A DNA stretch of 64,000 nucleotides from Acidobacteriaceae bacterium (GCA_030038195.1 JASHPJ010000071.1:1-64000), one strand, 5' to 3'. Counted from the first letter of the stretch, positions 18,070-28,015 are shown. A program made the numbers and translations. Notes: a model not told the origin generated them from the letters alone.

Positions 18070-20292
18070 ATGGCAAAGCTCCCGGCGAGCATTCCTGAGA
18101 TCGTCGCGCAATTCGGGCCCACCCTGCACACGATTCCGTCTGGAGGCTGGATTCGCAATCCGCAGGACGAGAAACTGGTGAAAACGCACTGTTGTTTCTG
18201 CGGCCAGCAGTGCGGCATTCAACTGCGCGTCAGCAACAATAAGGTCGTCGGCTTCGAACCCTGGGAAGACTTTCCGTTCAATAAAGGCAAGCTGTGCCCC
18301 AAGGGCGTAAAGCGCTACATGCAGGATGAGCATCCCAACCGGCTGAAAACGCCCCTGCAGCGGGTGGAGGGCCACGGCTTCGAGCCCGTCGGCTGGGAAC
18401 CGGCGATGGAGCGGATCGTCAGTGAGATTCGGCGCATCCAGGCAGGCTACGGGGAAAATGCCTTCGCCATTCTGACCGGAGCCTCGCTCACCAATGAGAA
18501 AGCCTACCTCGTGGGCAAGTTTGCCCGTGTCGCTCTGCAAACCGCCAACATCGACTACAACGGGCGCCTGTGCATGGTGTCGGCAGGAGCGGCGTCGAAG
18601 AAGATATTCGGCATTGACCGGAGCGCGAATCCATGGAGCGACATTCCGAAAGCAAAAGTCATCCTGGTGGCCGGCGCAAATGTCGCAGAGTGCGCGCCCA
18701 TCACCACCAGCTACCTGTGGCAGGCGCGGGAAAACGGCGCCAAGCTTATTGTGCTCGATCCGCGCATGACGCCGATCGCGCGCAATGCGGATCTGTTTAT
18801 CCCGGTTCGTCCCGGCGGCGACATCGGCGTCTTCAACGGCATGTTGCGCGTCATGATTGAGCGCGGATGGATCGACCGGCAATTCATCGCCGAGCATACT
18901 ACCGGGTTCGATGCGGTGGAGGAGGTTGTTCGCAGGTACACGCCGGAGTTTTCCGCGAAGATTGCCGGCGTCCCCGCCGACAGGATAGTCCAGGCAGCCG
19001 AGTTGTGGGGACCTGCGCCAAGCAGCTTCCTGCTGCACTCGCGCGGCATCGAGCATCACTCCAAGGGCGTTGACAACTGCATGGCCGCGATCAACCTGGT
19101 GGTGGCCAGCGGCCGCATCGGCCGTGAAGGATGCGGCTACGCGATGATTACCGGCCAGGGGAACGGCCAGGGCGCGCGCGAGCAGGGACAGAAGTGCGAC
19201 CAGTTGCCGGGCTGCCGCGATATCGACAATCCTGAGCACCGCCGGTTCATCGCGGAGATCTGGGGCGTTCCGGAAGCATCCATCCCAGCCAAGGGGCTGT
19301 CGGCGGTTCCGCTCGTCGAGGCCATTCACGATGGCCGTATCAAGGGGCTGATCTCCATCTGCTTCAATCCGGCTGTTTCTCTTCCTGACGCCAACTTCGT
19401 CCGCGAAGCGCTCTCGAAGCTTGAGTTCTACGCAAACATCGACTTCTTCCTGTCCGAGACGGGCCGCTACGCCGACATTGTTCTTCCCGGCTCGCTGATG
19501 GAGGAAGACGAGGGAACCACAACCAACGTGGAAGGTCGGGTCATTCTTCACCGCAAGGCCGTTTCCCCGCCCGGTGAAGCGCGCGAGGACTGGAAGATCA
19601 TCTGCGACCTTGCCGTCCGCCTGGGAGCGGGTGACAAGTTCAACTACGCGTCGCCCAAGGATATCTTCAATGAGCTGCGCCGGGCCTCGAAGGGCAGCGT
19701 CTCTGACTATTCGGGCATGACCTGGGAGCGCATCGAAGAGAAGAACGGCCTCTTCTGGCCATGTCCTGACGAGACGCACCCCGGAACTCCCCGGCTTTAC
19801 GAGGGCGGGAAGTTCGGCCATCCGGATGGCAAGGCGCACTTCATGCCGGTGGAGTGGAGATCCTCCGCGGAGATGCCGGACGATGAGTACCCGATCGTGC
19901 TGACGACGGGAAGAGTCGTCTCACAGTTCCTTTCCGGCACGCAGACGCGCCGCATCGGCGCGCTGATCGACCAGTATTCCCAGCCCCGCTGCGAGATGCA
20001 TCCGCGCCTTGCAGAAAAGCTGGGAGTCACCGACGGCGATTTTGTGCAGGTTGAGAGCCGGCGTGGCAAAGTGGTTGTGCGCGCGATGGTGGTAAAGACC
20101 ATCCGGCCAGACACCGTGTTTGTCCCGTACCATTGGCCTCTCGATCGCTCGGCAAACAACATGACCGTTCGCGCTATCGATCCGGTGTCCAACATCCCCG
20201 AGTTCAAGATTTGCGCCGTGCGCGTCAGCAGGACCGAAGCTCCGAACGATGCCATTGCGCAACTGGGCCCCGAGGCCGGAGGCATTCGATGA
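18070..20292 (+). CDS. molybdopterin oxidoreductase catalytic subunit (NasC/NapA-like)
   Basis: 740 residues, starting four bases after the preceding stop. The N-terminal [4Fe-4S] site is [13 protein letters not shown] with a fourth Cys in GKLCPKGV. The rest follows the DMSO-reductase family: first MGD-binding region with [17 protein letters not shown] and [12 protein letters not shown], central NVAECAPIT and LDPRMTPIA, and a C-terminal molydop-binding beta-barrel ([32 protein letters not shown]). A candidate Mo ligand is the Cys of GRLCMV. There is no twin-arginine signal, so it should act in the cytoplasm, as assimilatory nitrate reductases do. The substrate cannot be read from sequence; nitrate is one option, but no nitrite reductase or nitrate transporter is near. 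Confidence 0.88.
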   Translation: MAKLPASIPEIVAQFGPTLHTIPSGGWIRNPQDEKLVKTHCCFCGQQCGIQLRVSNNKVVGFEPWEDFPFNKGKLCPKGVKRYMQDEHPNRLKTPLQRVEGHGFEPVGWEPAMERIVSEIRRIQAGYGENAFAILTGASLTNEKAYLVGKFARVALQTANIDYNGRLCMVSAGAASKKIFGIDRSANPWSDIPKAKVILVAGANVAECAPITTSYLWQARENGAKLIVLDPRMTPIARNADLFIPVRPGGDIGVFNGMLRVMIERGWIDRQFIAEHTTGFDAVEEVVRRYTPEFSAKIAGVPADRIVQAAELWGPAPSSFLLHSRGIEHHSKGVDNCMAAINLVVASGRIGREGCGYAMITGQGNGQGAREQGQKCDQLPGCRDIDNPEHRRFIAEIWGVPEASIPAKGLSAVPLVEAIHDGRIKGLISICFNPAVSLPDANFVREALSKLEFYANIDFFLSETGRYADIVLPGSLMEEDEGTTTNVEGRVILHRKAVSPPGEAREDWKIICDLAVRLGAGDKFNYASPKDIFNELRRASKGSVSDYSGMTWERIEEKNGLFWPCPDETHPGTPRLYEGGKFGHPDGKAHFMPVEWRSSAEMPDDEYPIVLTTGRVVSQFLSGTQTRRIGALIDQYSQPRCEMHPRLAEKLGVTDGDFVQVESRRGKVVVRAMVVKTIRPDTVFVPYHWPLDRSANNMTVRAIDPVSNIPEFKICAVRVSRTEAPNDAIAQLGPEAGGIR

Positions 20293-20915
20293 GTGAGCAG
20301 CATTTCTTTATCGACTACTCCCGCTGCATCGGCTGCCAGTCGTGTGTGCAGGCCTGCGCGGAGTGCGACACCCATCGCGGCACCAGCATGATCCACCTGG
20401 AGACCATCGAGCGGATGGACAGCGTGCAGACAGCGCCGCAGGTGTGCATGCACTGCGAGGACCCGGTGTGCGCCCGGGTTTGCCCCGCCGATGCGATCAA
20501 GAAGACGCCGGATGGCGTGGTGCAGAGCTCGCTCAAGCCACGCTGCATCGCCTGCTCCAATTGCGTGATGTCGTGCCCGTTCGGTGTTCCCAAGTACATG
20601 GCCGAGTTCGAGCAGATGATGAAGTGCGACATGTGCTACGACCGCAGCAGCATCGGCAAGAAGCCGATGTGCGCCACAGTCTGCCCTTCGGGAGCCCTGA
20701 CCTTCACCACGATGGAGGAGATTCAGCGCACCCGGCGCGGTATCCCGGTGAACTCGTGGAAGTTTGGCGGTGAAGAGGTGAAGACGAAGGTGTATGTGAT
20801 GGTTCCGCGCGAGGTAGAACGGGTCGAGGTAGAACTCATCCAGATTCAGCCGACTCCCAGCTCGTTGCCCGCCGACCCATACGATGTCGCACTCATGTTG
20901 GAGGATGAATCGTGA
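20289..20915 (+). CDS. 4Fe-4S ferredoxin subunit (DmsB/NrfC-like)
   Basis: 208 residues from the ATG at 20289, overlapping the Mo-subunit stop as ATGA. It has the typical four-cluster pattern of the DMSO-reductase FeS subunit: [37 protein letters not shown], and CDMC followed later by CATVCP. It should carry electrons between the Mo subunit and the Rieske or membrane subunits. The last ~60 residues (beta-rich, acidic) have no cysteines. Confidence 0.92.
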   Translation: MSEQHFFIDYSRCIGCQSCVQACAECDTHRGTSMIHLETIERMDSVQTAPQVCMHCEDPVCARVCPADAIKKTPDGVVQSSLKPRCIACSNCVMSCPFGVPKYMAEFEQMMKCDMCYDRSSIGKKPMCATVCPSGALTFTTMEEIQRTRRGIPVNSWKFGGEEVKTKVYVMVPREVERVEVELIQIQPTPSSLPADPYDVALMLEDES

Positions 20916-21445
20916 CTCAGCAGATCGAATCGGCTGCGAAGCCGCAGGGATGCGCTGCATGCAGCAGGAATGCCCGCCATCAGCAGGACTTTCCCATCGA
21001 GTGGGAGGGCGATCACTATGTCAGCCGGCGCGAGATGGTGAAGTTCCTCACCCTGGGCTCTCTGCTCCTTGCCATCGCGAACTGGGCGACGGCTTTCGCA
21101 AGAAAGCTGGTTCGAAGAGAATCCAGCCAGGTAAAGCTGCTGGGACCGGCGCGCGACCTGGAACAGAACGGCTACATGCTCTTTCGCTATCCATCGGCCG
21201 AGTCGCCCTGCATCGCGATTCTCACTCCTGAGAGAAAGCTCGTAGCCTACTCGCAGGTCTGTACGCATCTTTCATGCGCGGTTGTCTATGACCGGAACGA
21301 AAACCAGATTGTCTGCCCGTGTCATCGCGGCGTCTTTGACGTGAACCAGGGAACTCCTGTCGCCGGGCCGCCGACCCGCGCGCTTCCACGCGTCCGGCTC
21401 GAGCAGCGTGGCGACCAGATCTATGCCACAGGATGGGAGGCTTAA
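20912..21445 (+). CDS. Rieske [2Fe-2S] membrane-anchored protein
   Basis: 177 residues from a GTG at 20912 that overlaps the preceding stop as GTGA. One membrane segment ([20 protein letters not shown]) follows a basic RRE motif; CAAC near the N-terminus is an extra Cys pair. The Rieske motifs are CTHLSC and CPCHRG, the C-x-H and C-x2-H ligand sets with disulphide cysteines. Presence of a Rieske subunit together with a bis-MGD enzyme and b-type membrane subunit suggests a quinol-linked electron path that is not the standard Nar or Nas layout. Confidence 0.93.
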   Translation: MTQQIESAAKPQGCAACSRNARHQQDFPIEWEGDHYVSRREMVKFLTLGSLLLAIANWATAFARKLVRRESSQVKLLGPARDLEQNGYMLFRYPSAESPCIAILTPERKLVAYSQVCTHLSCAVVYDRNENQIVCPCHRGVFDVNQGTPVAGPPTRALPRVRLEQRGDQIYATGWEA

Positions 21446-21682
21446 ATGAGCCTGCGCACCCAGGGAACGACTCTCTTCAGTGCAATTCTTGTCCTGGTGG
21501 CCACCACCGTGGTCCTGCAGTTGTGGCTGCTCACCTTCTCAATGGAGGCTCTGCTGCGCGGCCACTTCTCGACGCTGGTGCCGGCGGCGATTGCCTCAAC
21601 CGCTCTTCTTGCCATCAACGCCGGCCTGCTCCGCTATATCTTCCGCTTCGACCGGGAAGCGCGACGGAACCTGATGCGGTAA
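21446..21682 (+). CDS. small membrane protein (DUF6755-like)
   Basis: 78 residues, starting right after the Rieske stop with GGGAGG upstream. Two hydrophobic helices (LFSAILVLVATTVVLQLWLLTFS and TLVPAAIASTALLAINAGLLRYIF) and a basic C-terminus. Size and position match the small DUF6755-type proteins that accompany such Mo/Rieske operons. It is the last gene of the operon; its 3' end overlaps the convergent open frame by about 50 bases. Confidence 0.75.
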   Translation: MSLRTQGTTLFSAILVLVATTVVLQLWLLTFSMEALLRGHFSTLVPAAIASTALLAINAGLLRYIFRFDREARRNLMR

Positions 21683-22086
21683 CCCCGGATTTGCGCTGGT
21701 TCCTGCAACCCGGAAGCGGTTCCCCCGTACTCCGGAACCCCCGATAGGCCTGGTCGTATAAGCGTTGTCTTGAAGAGCCGCTGCTTCAGAGGCACCGCAA
21801 CATCCGCTTCGCAGCTCACGTCACTGGTGTCGTCCCGCGGAGGCACGGCTTCTTTATGTTCCTGGGTGATGCGCTTCCGTTCAAACCGGATCCCAGCGCG
21901 CCGCATGAGTTGGAAAGCGCTATCGCGTTGTTTCGACTCGGGCAGCCGGTGGAACGCTGCCAGTTCCACGGGATCCTTGGGGGCGAGCAGGTTGGCGGTA
22001 GTGCCCGGAGTTTCTCCCAGGAACTCGGAAACGACAGCGTGCTCCATCGCCTTTCCTTTGATATCGGACCCCTGGCCTAGTTTCAT
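21634..22086 (-). CDS. hypothetical protein at the 3' end of the eCIS locus
   Basis: 150 residues, with the ATG two bases after the stop of the DUF4157 gene; an internal ATG at 22047 is the alternative. The first ~60 residues (EFLGETPGTTANLLAPKDPVELAAFHRLPES) look protein-like; the last ~40 are strongly basic and overlap the end of the convergent DUF6755-like gene. I recognise no family. It could be the last gene of the eCIS operon or a decayed one. Confidence is limited. Confidence 0.4.
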   Translation of the reverse strand: MKLGQGSDIKGKAMEHAVVSEFLGETPGTTANLLAPKDPVELAAFHRLPESKQRDSAFQLMRRAGIRFERKRITQEHKEAVPPRDDTSDVSCEADVAVPLKQRLFKTTLIRPGLSGVPEYGGTASGLQEPAQIRGYRIRFRRASRSKRKI

Positions 22087-22088
22087 GA

Positions 22089-23924
22089 TCAGCCTGGTCG
22101 GAGCCCCCCCAAGCGTTCGTCTTCACGCAGCTTTTCCTGTTCGAGTTTAAATGATTCTGGTCCCATCGACACCTCTGTAGCGAATGCATTGATGATGAGC
22201 GGATAGATTTTGAGATCGGCTTCGCGGTTGAGAACAGCATTGACAGTGTCTTCCTCAACCCACTGGGCTACGACGACATTCCCCAACTTGGTGATGTTTC
22301 CCTGGAGATCAGTCTCTCGATGCACGATTTCATATCCGATGCCCCATTTCTCGTCTTCAGGCTTGTCTCCCCCGACCCCTGAAACGTGAACAAGACTCAG
22401 TGTGTACTCGCCTCCGACTGTCCTGCCCACTACGGTTTCAGGTTCAGTCTTGGAGCCAACCAGCGGAATGACATCCATGAAGTGCTGAAATCTTACTTCA
22501 ATCGCCTGTTTTTGGGTCCTTTTGACCTGTTCATCGTTGAATCCTGTTAATTTCCCTCCAACCTCGGCTCGTAACAGGGATCTATCAAAGTTCTGTGTCA
22601 TGAAGAGTTCGAGCAGTTCCGGCTCCGACAAATCCGGATTGAATAAGATGAGGTTTCTCGCCTGATCCAGCAGATGTGTGTCGTTCGTTCCGCGCATCTC
22701 ATCTTCAATCCGATCCAGTAAACGTTGGACCTGCTCGGCTAATCCGGACACCGCGCCGACGTCAGCAGGCTTTGACGCGGTCGGAGGCACAGCGCTCGCC
22801 GCGACTCCAATTCCGACCATGGAGACGACAAATGCCAACTCTGGCGCTTCTCCGAGAAAACAGGCCACCGCCCAAATCACATTACCTAGTAGACTTTGGA
22901 GAAATGCTTCCTTCGTAAGTCCTGCCTTTCGCAATGAATCGATCCGCCTCTCCAATTCCTCATTAACGAAATCTTGTATTCCCCAATCTGCCTGGTTTTT
23001 CCAGTGATCGAGCTCACGAGCCATGTCTTTGGCCAGTGTCGCTGCTCCGCGATCGATCTCATCCTGTGTGCGAATCTTCGGTGGATGCAATGGCGATCTC
23101 TGTACTAATCCGTCCAAACTGGAAGCTGCGGCGGACGCGCGCAAGCCTGACCGCGTGACAGGGTCTGATGCATAAACAGGGAGCGACCCGACCGGGGGCT
23201 TCCCGCTTGCCGCGGGCGAAGCGGATCCCTGTTGCACCACGTGAGCTAATTCATGCGCAAGCAGGCGGCAGCCTTCGGTGGTGCGGGGTGAGTAGCGTCC
23301 CGTGGCGAATGCGATGTTGTTGCCGACGGTGTATGCCACGGTCTTGACGGCACTGGTCGATTCTGCGGCCTGCCCATCGGTATGTACGCGCACGCTACTG
23401 AAATCCGCTCCGAAGCGAGGCTCGAAAAAGGCGCGCGTGCAGGTGTCGAGCGCCTGACCGGGCGAGCGCAGCACCTCGTGCACGATTGGCGGCGCTGTTG
23501 CCTCGCCTGGCGACCCCTGCGACTTGCGCTGCAGGCTAGTCTCTTCGTTGGACGGAGATATTCGCTGCGGAGCGATCGCGGATTCCGGCATGCGCATCAC
23601 CTGTTCGGCTACGCGGTCGGCCTCCTGCTCGTATCTGTCTCCTGGCTCATTAACAGCCAGTTTGGTTTGCAGAACCGGCCGCCGACCGGACATCATGCGC
23701 AGCACGGCCTGGTTACCCATTGCGCTTTGCAGTGCAGCGCTACTCCGCTGCAGCCGTGCGCTCCGCGCCTGCGCGGCAAGACTCAACCCACCGGTGGGCG
23801 TAACAGGATGCAGCTCGCGGCGTGGCTCCGGAGCCTTCGCTGTGGAACTCGCCCTGCTCATTTCCGGCGATTCGGTTGTTGGCGTCTGAAGCAACGATCC
23901 TCCTTGGCGATTGGCCCATTCCAA
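22089..23924 (-). CDS. DUF4157 domain protein 2, eCIS-linked candidate cargo
   Basis: 611 residues. A disordered N-terminal region (about 1-80) precedes QSAMGNQAVLRMM and a DUF4157 domain with SVRVHTDGQAAESTSAVKTVAYTVGNNIAF and the zinc motif HELAH at about residue 222, followed by VVQQG. DUF4157 is a marker of proteins carried by extracellular contractile injection systems. The C-terminal ~320 residues contain a hydrophobic stretch (LGNVIWAVACFLGEAPELAFVVSMVGIGVAASA) and an alpha/beta part with no motif I recognise; this is the likely variable toxin or effector portion. The gene follows the fibre-like gene by 124 bases that hold two hairpins. An alternative start is the ATG at 23861. Confidence 0.85.
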   Translation of the reverse strand: MEWANRQGGSLLQTPTTESPEMSRASSTAKAPEPRRELHPVTPTGGLSLAAQARSARLQRSSAALQSAMGNQAVLRMMSGRRPVLQTKLAVNEPGDRYEQEADRVAEQVMRMPESAIAPQRISPSNEETSLQRKSQGSPGEATAPPIVHEVLRSPGQALDTCTRAFFEPRFGADFSSVRVHTDGQAAESTSAVKTVAYTVGNNIAFATGRYSPRTTEGCRLLAHELAHVVQQGSASPAASGKPPVGSLPVYASDPVTRSGLRASAAASSLDGLVQRSPLHPPKIRTQDEIDRGAATLAKDMARELDHWKNQADWGIQDFVNEELERRIDSLRKAGLTKEAFLQSLLGNVIWAVACFLGEAPELAFVVSMVGIGVAASAVPPTASKPADVGAVSGLAEQVQRLLDRIEDEMRGTNDTHLLDQARNLILFNPDLSEPELLELFMTQNFDRSLLRAEVGGKLTGFNDEQVKRTQKQAIEVRFQHFMDVIPLVGSKTEPETVVGRTVGGEYTLSLVHVSGVGGDKPEDEKWGIGYEIVHRETDLQGNITKLGNVVVAQWVEEDTVNAVLNREADLKIYPLIINAFATEVSMGPESFKLEQEKLREDERLGGLRPG

Positions 23925-23970
23925 AAGCGATGTTGAAGGGTCCGAGCCCGTATCAATACGGCTCGAACTT

Positions 23971-24005
23971 CAATCGGCTACAGTTCAAGCCGATTGCTCT
24001 TTTTC
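23971..24005 (+). terminator. hairpin with T-rich tail between eCIS genes (plus-strand polarity)
   Basis: Perfect 9-bp arms CAATCGGCT (23971-23979) and AGCCGATTG (23988-23996), loop of 8, followed by CTCTTTTTCTTTTT on the plus strand. This is a textbook intrinsic terminator for plus-strand transcription, yet both flanking genes are on the minus strand. A second, imperfect hairpin lies at 23944-23966. Confidence 0.55.
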
Positions 24006-24048
24006 TTTTTCCCCCGATACCTTGCGGGAGAATCCGGACGTTCGGGAC

Positions 24049-27000
24049 TTATTCGACGTAGTTATACGTGTCCCAAGTTGGCAGGGTGCTGATACGCCTC
24101 GGCGGAAGCGTGACCTGTCCTGAGAGCACGTTCCCAGTGACCGCAGTGATCGCCAGGTTGGCTGGCGCAGTTGTTCCGCCTGGAACATAGATCACGAGAC
24201 TGCTGTTTTTCTCATTCCCACTCTGGTTAATAATGATGTTTCCGGTTGCAGTGCAGGCATATACCATCAGCGCGGCGGTCGCGAGAGTGCCCGTGCTTCG
24301 CATCCGGTTACTGGTGAGTGTCAGAACGCCGAACAGGGTTTCTGTGTTGGGTCCCGGACTTCCGCCGGCTGCTTCCACAATTGCAGCGAGATCAACGATC
24401 ATCAAAGCCCACAGACTGGTTCCAGCAGTGGCAAATGCGTCAATTGTATTATTGGCGAACTGAACGTTGAAATCCAGATTCAGTCTCGGCCCCTCGTAAG
24501 TGATTCCGACGGCAAAAGAACTGGGGACCCTGGCCAGAAGCTGCGCGATGTTGGCAGTCAGCGGCTGCTGCGTTTGCAGTTTCAAGAGTGTGGGTTGAAT
24601 GATGACCGGGGGCGGAGCGGGTTGGACTGGCTCCGGTGTTGGCTGGATTGGGGCAGGCGTTGGCTGGACCGGCGCCGCGGTTGCGGCTTGCGCCGTGGCC
24701 GAGACACGTTCTGCCGCGACAGAGCGTGGCGCCGCTACGGCTGCCTCGGCAGTCACCTGCGGAAGCAACGAAATCTGGTTGATTGAGGTAAAGATATTCC
24801 GGTTCAGCTTTGTCGAAGATCCCTCGGACGGAGAGCCCGGCTGGCCGCTCGGAGGTGTGGGCTCGAGGACAGGCTCCGAGGACAGAATGATCTTGCGCGG
24901 AGGCACATAGGAGGCCGGACGCGGGTAAGCCGCTGCGATCGTCATTGCGCGCTGCATGGTGGCATTGTTCAATGCCTGCACCCTGACATCGTTCGCGGCA
25001 TATTCCGTAGTGCCTGCCAAGGAGGCCACCAGCGGCAGAATGGTGAAGCCGGTGAGGCTGGAGGTGATGACATTGTTCTCAAAGTTGGCCCTGCCCAGCG
25101 CAGTCGCGATCAACACAGGCAGCGTCAGGTTCGAGAAGCTGTTGCCGGAGAAGACGATGTTATCGAGCGAAGACGGAATGATCGTTGCGCCCGAGAAGCC
25201 GCCTTGATTGGTTTCAGTCGAACCGGATGTCACCTGCAGGCTGTCGACCTGGATGTAACCCGCCGTCAAGGCGAACGAAAGCAAGTTGTCGGTAACGCCG
25301 GTCAGCGTAGACAGGGCTGGAGGTCCGGCAAACTCATTTCCGGTAATCGCCATGCCGGTGCAATCGGACCCGGCAAAGATCGCGGCGCTGAACAAAATCT
25401 CGTGAATCTGCATCGCCGGATAATTGAACGTGCAGCCGGTGACCGTGAGACCGCTGCATCCAGAGACCATCAGGCCGATCGATCCAACCAGGCTGATCAG
25501 CAACCCCTCACCCATTGATTCAAGGGAGCTGGCGTTCAACCCGCCGAGTGTGCTGCCGCTTTGAAATACCGTGACCATCGGCATGGTGAATGTGAGCCCG
25601 CGCAGCGTGATGTTGCTGGCGCCGTTGAGCTGGAACATCCCGGTAACAAACTGCTTTGGCGATTGCGCAATGATCGAAGCGCCATTGCAAGCCTCAATGG
25701 TGATGTTCGACTGTTCCGGCCCGAATACGACCGGACGACGGAGAGGATAGGTCCCCGGCTGCAGGCAAATCTTCACGGGGTTCCCGAAGATCGAGGCCTG
25801 CGCAGGGGTAGCGTTGGAGCCGGTGGTGGGGTCGGGTTCGGTTCCACCACTGAGCTGAGTGATGCCAGCCGAAGGAAAAGCAGGCTGCGCGGTAGCCGGC
25901 GGGCTGGCAAGGATCTCGTAGCTCAGGCTATTTTGAATCGTGGAAAACAGCGTGGCCATGGTCACGCCCTGGATGGTCTTTTGCCAGGTGACGGTCAGAT
26001 CGAAGGTGGGTGGCTGCACCGTCTGGTCAAGATTGAAGAGAGTGGCTTGGGTCAGATTTCCGTCCGCGCCCTGGTTTCTCGCTTGCAGCGTAAACGCAAG
26101 GTTCTGCGAGGTGCCATCCATCACGTTTGCTGTAGCGCTTGCGGTTGCCGCGCCCCCGTTGAACGCGACCGACTGGTTGTTCCCAGGCACGAGCTGCGGG
26201 TTGACCGAGCCAACGAGAATGTGGGCTAGGCCGTCGTTCGGCCCGCCTTCCTCGTCGCCGATCACAGCCTCGATTCCGGTATCTCCGGTGGCCATGGTCA
26301 GGCCGGTATAGGTGTCGATCTCCGTCACGATCAGATCGAAAGCCGGCGGCGAGACATCCAGTTGGAGGTTTGCGATCTGCACGGTGATGTTGTTTCCCGG
26401 CGCTCCCGGATTGGCGGCATAAACCACCATTGTGGGCCGCGATGCCTGGTTCACATAGCTCTGCAGTGTTTTGCCTGCCGCAAGGTCTTGCGGGCTCACT
26501 GAGATCTGGCAGCAGCCCGGCTGCCGCTTCGTCAGGCCAACCAGGTTGCAGAACTGGTTGCGGCAATCGGAAGCCAGCGTCCCCTGTCCGTCATTCCAGG
26601 CGATCACGCCCAGTGGGCAGGCCCACAGCCGCGGGCCTTCAGCAGGCTGCGCGAACTGCTGATACCGCTCCGGATACACACTCTGCGGAGTGGCCGGACG
26701 CACAGCAAACTGCCAGTAGTCGCCCACATGAAATGTCTGGGCGGTTTCGAGGGTGACCAGCACGCCGGTATCGCCCAGTGCTATGGGAACGCCCGGAGTG
26801 AACACCACCTGGTTTTGCCATACGCGCAGGAACAGCGGGGATGGAGGCGACGAGGTCGAATCCAGATACTCGGGCGGCAGAGAAACTCCGCTCGGCAGCG
26901 TGATCGACTGCGTGTCCTGGTCGTAACTCTGGTTGAGCGTCACGGGAAAACCGCTGAGCGCTGCGACATATCCTCCATTGGCAAGCTCGGCTGCGGCGCG

Positions 27001-27948
27001 AAGGACCTCCACCGTCTGGCCCGATACCGGCTGATGGTTGGTATCTACCGGAGCCGACGCGAACTTGAGCGTTACCGGATCGGTATTGGTAACGCTGATG
27101 CGGTAGAGAAACGACGCATTATCGAATCCCCACAGAAATGTGGGGTTGCCTGTAATCGGGTCGATACCCGCAACCTGCACGCGAATGAGCTGATTGTCGG
27201 GGTCGAGATAGCCTCCTTGTGCCTGGGGCTGGCAGGGCGTCGATTGTCCCTGGTTTGAAAAACTGACCAGAAGTGTATCTTGCGACTCGAGCTGCATCGT
27301 CGAGGAATTGAAATAGAGTCCCTGCGCAGCCCACTGCGCTTCGGCGGCATTCAGCCCGGTCAAGCAATCGGCACCCTGGCAACCGACGCGCACAATGTGC
27401 TGGAGCAGGCGCGTGCGTGCTGCGGTATCGGGTCCGCCCAGGGCCACGTCCGCCAAGTCTGGATCTTCGACCGCGCTCACCTCCTGTTCGCGCAGATAGA
27501 GATAGACAAACTCGTCGGTGGCGCCTTGAGCGCCAACCCCCGTGCTTCCGCCGGGATAGACCGGCGCGGGTGAAGTGGGAGAAACCCAGTCCACTGCGTC
27601 GTCGCTCAGGTCCTGCGGATCGAGAGGATCGCTGTAATTCAACCAGTCGGGCTGACTGCTGTAATCGATGGCCTGTGAAAGGCTCGCGCGGATACCGCCC
27701 ACATACATGGTGCCGCTGCCGACCGAGAAATCGTAGGACGACGAGGGATCGGGCAGAATGATCTCGTAGCCGTTGTCGGCAGTTCCGCAAGGTCCGACAA
27801 TGTCCAGCGTCTCGAGCCGCTGCTCTTCGCCGGCGATCACCTCCGCTTCGTTCCAATCCGCTTCAAGCGTCACGCGTCCTTGCTGCATGACTACCGAGCG
27901 ATACTGCTGCCGCGGATCGTAAGTAACCCGTGCTCTATCGCTTCCCAT
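24049..27948 (-). CDS. DUF6519/beta-helix protein, candidate eCIS fibre or surface protein
   Basis: 1299 residues from the ATG at 27948, which has a strong GAGGAGG site. The N-terminus (MGSDRARVTYDPRQQYRSVVMQQGRVTLEADWNE in sense, residues 1-33) is the DUF6519 signature found in eCIS and tail-like loci. Middle residues ~505-690 carry two copies of a beta module also found in the protein at 47610-48494. Residues ~730-1000 show a right-handed beta-helix pattern (ITLRGLTF, ISG/VTGCTF, IVFSGNSFSNLT, ANFENNVITSS). A Pro/Gln linker with repeated PTPxPxQP follows at ~1110-1150, and a second beta-rich C-terminal part ends at 1299. The layout (baseplate-binding head, beta-helix shaft, linker, tip) suits a receptor-binding fibre. 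This is inference; no homologue function is shown. Confidence 0.8.
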   Translation of the reverse strand: MGSDRARVTYDPRQQYRSVVMQQGRVTLEADWNEAEVIAGEEQRLETLDIVGPCGTADNGYEIILPDPSSSYDFSVGSGTMYVGGIRASLSQAIDYSSQPDWLNYSDPLDPQDLSDDAVDWVSPTSPAPVYPGGSTGVGAQGATDEFVYLYLREQEVSAVEDPDLADVALGGPDTAARTRLLQHIVRVGCQGADCLTGLNAAEAQWAAQGLYFNSSTMQLESQDTLLVSFSNQGQSTPCQPQAQGGYLDPDNQLIRVQVAGIDPITGNPTFLWGFDNASFLYRISVTNTDPVTLKFASAPVDTNHQPVSGQTVEVLRAAAELANGGYVAALSGFPVTLNQSYDQDTQSITLPSGVSLPPEYLDSTSSPPSPLFLRVWQNQVVFTPGVPIALGDTGVLVTLETAQTFHVGDYWQFAVRPATPQSVYPERYQQFAQPAEGPRLWACPLGVIAWNDGQGTLASDCRNQFCNLVGLTKRQPGCCQISVSPQDLAAGKTLQSYVNQASRPTMVVYAANPGAPGNNITVQIANLQLDVSPPAFDLIVTEIDTYTGLTMATGDTGIEAVIGDEEGGPNDGLAHILVGSVNPQLVPGNNQSVAFNGGAATASATANVMDGTSQNLAFTLQARNQGADGNLTQATLFNLDQTVQPPTFDLTVTWQKTIQGVTMATLFSTIQNSLSYEILASPPATAQPAFPSAGITQLSGGTEPDPTTGSNATPAQASIFGNPVKICLQPGTYPLRRPVVFGPEQSNITIEACNGASIIAQSPKQFVTGMFQLNGASNITLRGLTFTMPMVTVFQSGSTLGGLNASSLESMGEGLLISLVGSIGLMVSGCSGLTVTGCTFNYPAMQIHEILFSAAIFAGSDCTGMAITGNEFAGPPALSTLTGVTDNLLSFALTAGYIQVDSLQVTSGSTETNQGGFSGATIIPSSLDNIVFSGNSFSNLTLPVLIATALGRANFENNVITSSLTGFTILPLVASLAGTTEYAANDVRVQALNNATMQRAMTIAAAYPRPASYVPPRKIILSSEPVLEPTPPSGQPGSPSEGSSTKLNRNIFTSINQISLLPQVTAEAAVAAPRSVAAERVSATAQAATAAPVQPTPAPIQPTPEPVQPAPPPVIIQPTLLKLQTQQPLTANIAQLLARVPSSFAVGITYEGPRLNLDFNVQFANNTIDAFATAGTSLWALMIVDLAAIVEAAGGSPGPNTETLFGVLTLTSNRMRSTGTLATAALMVYACTATGNIIINQSGNEKNSSLVIYVPGGTTAPANLAITAVTGNVLSGQVTLPPRRISTLPTWDTYNYVE
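24596..24680. repeat. short tandem repeat coding the Pro/Gln linker
   Basis: Three to four imperfect units of about 24-30 bases with GGTTGG/GGCTGG cores encode repeated P-x-P-x-P-x-Q-P in the fibre-like protein. Such repeats can change length by slippage. Confidence 0.5.
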
Positions 27949-28015
27949 AATTCCTCCTCGCAACCTGTATCCAGCGGCGTTTCGCATTCTGGCGCCGAGT
28001 CATTCCTGAAGCTCC

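Noticed and set aside
17689-19839. 716-residue open frame on the minus strand
   Set aside because: It is antisense to the Mo subunit and membrane subunit, which have clear family motifs. The antisense protein has no domain and the composition of a GC-rich shadow.
21770-22150. 126-residue plus-strand frame after the Mo operon
   Set aside because: No ribosome site, Ser/Arg-rich composition; the minus-strand frame at the same place looks more protein-like, though still weak.
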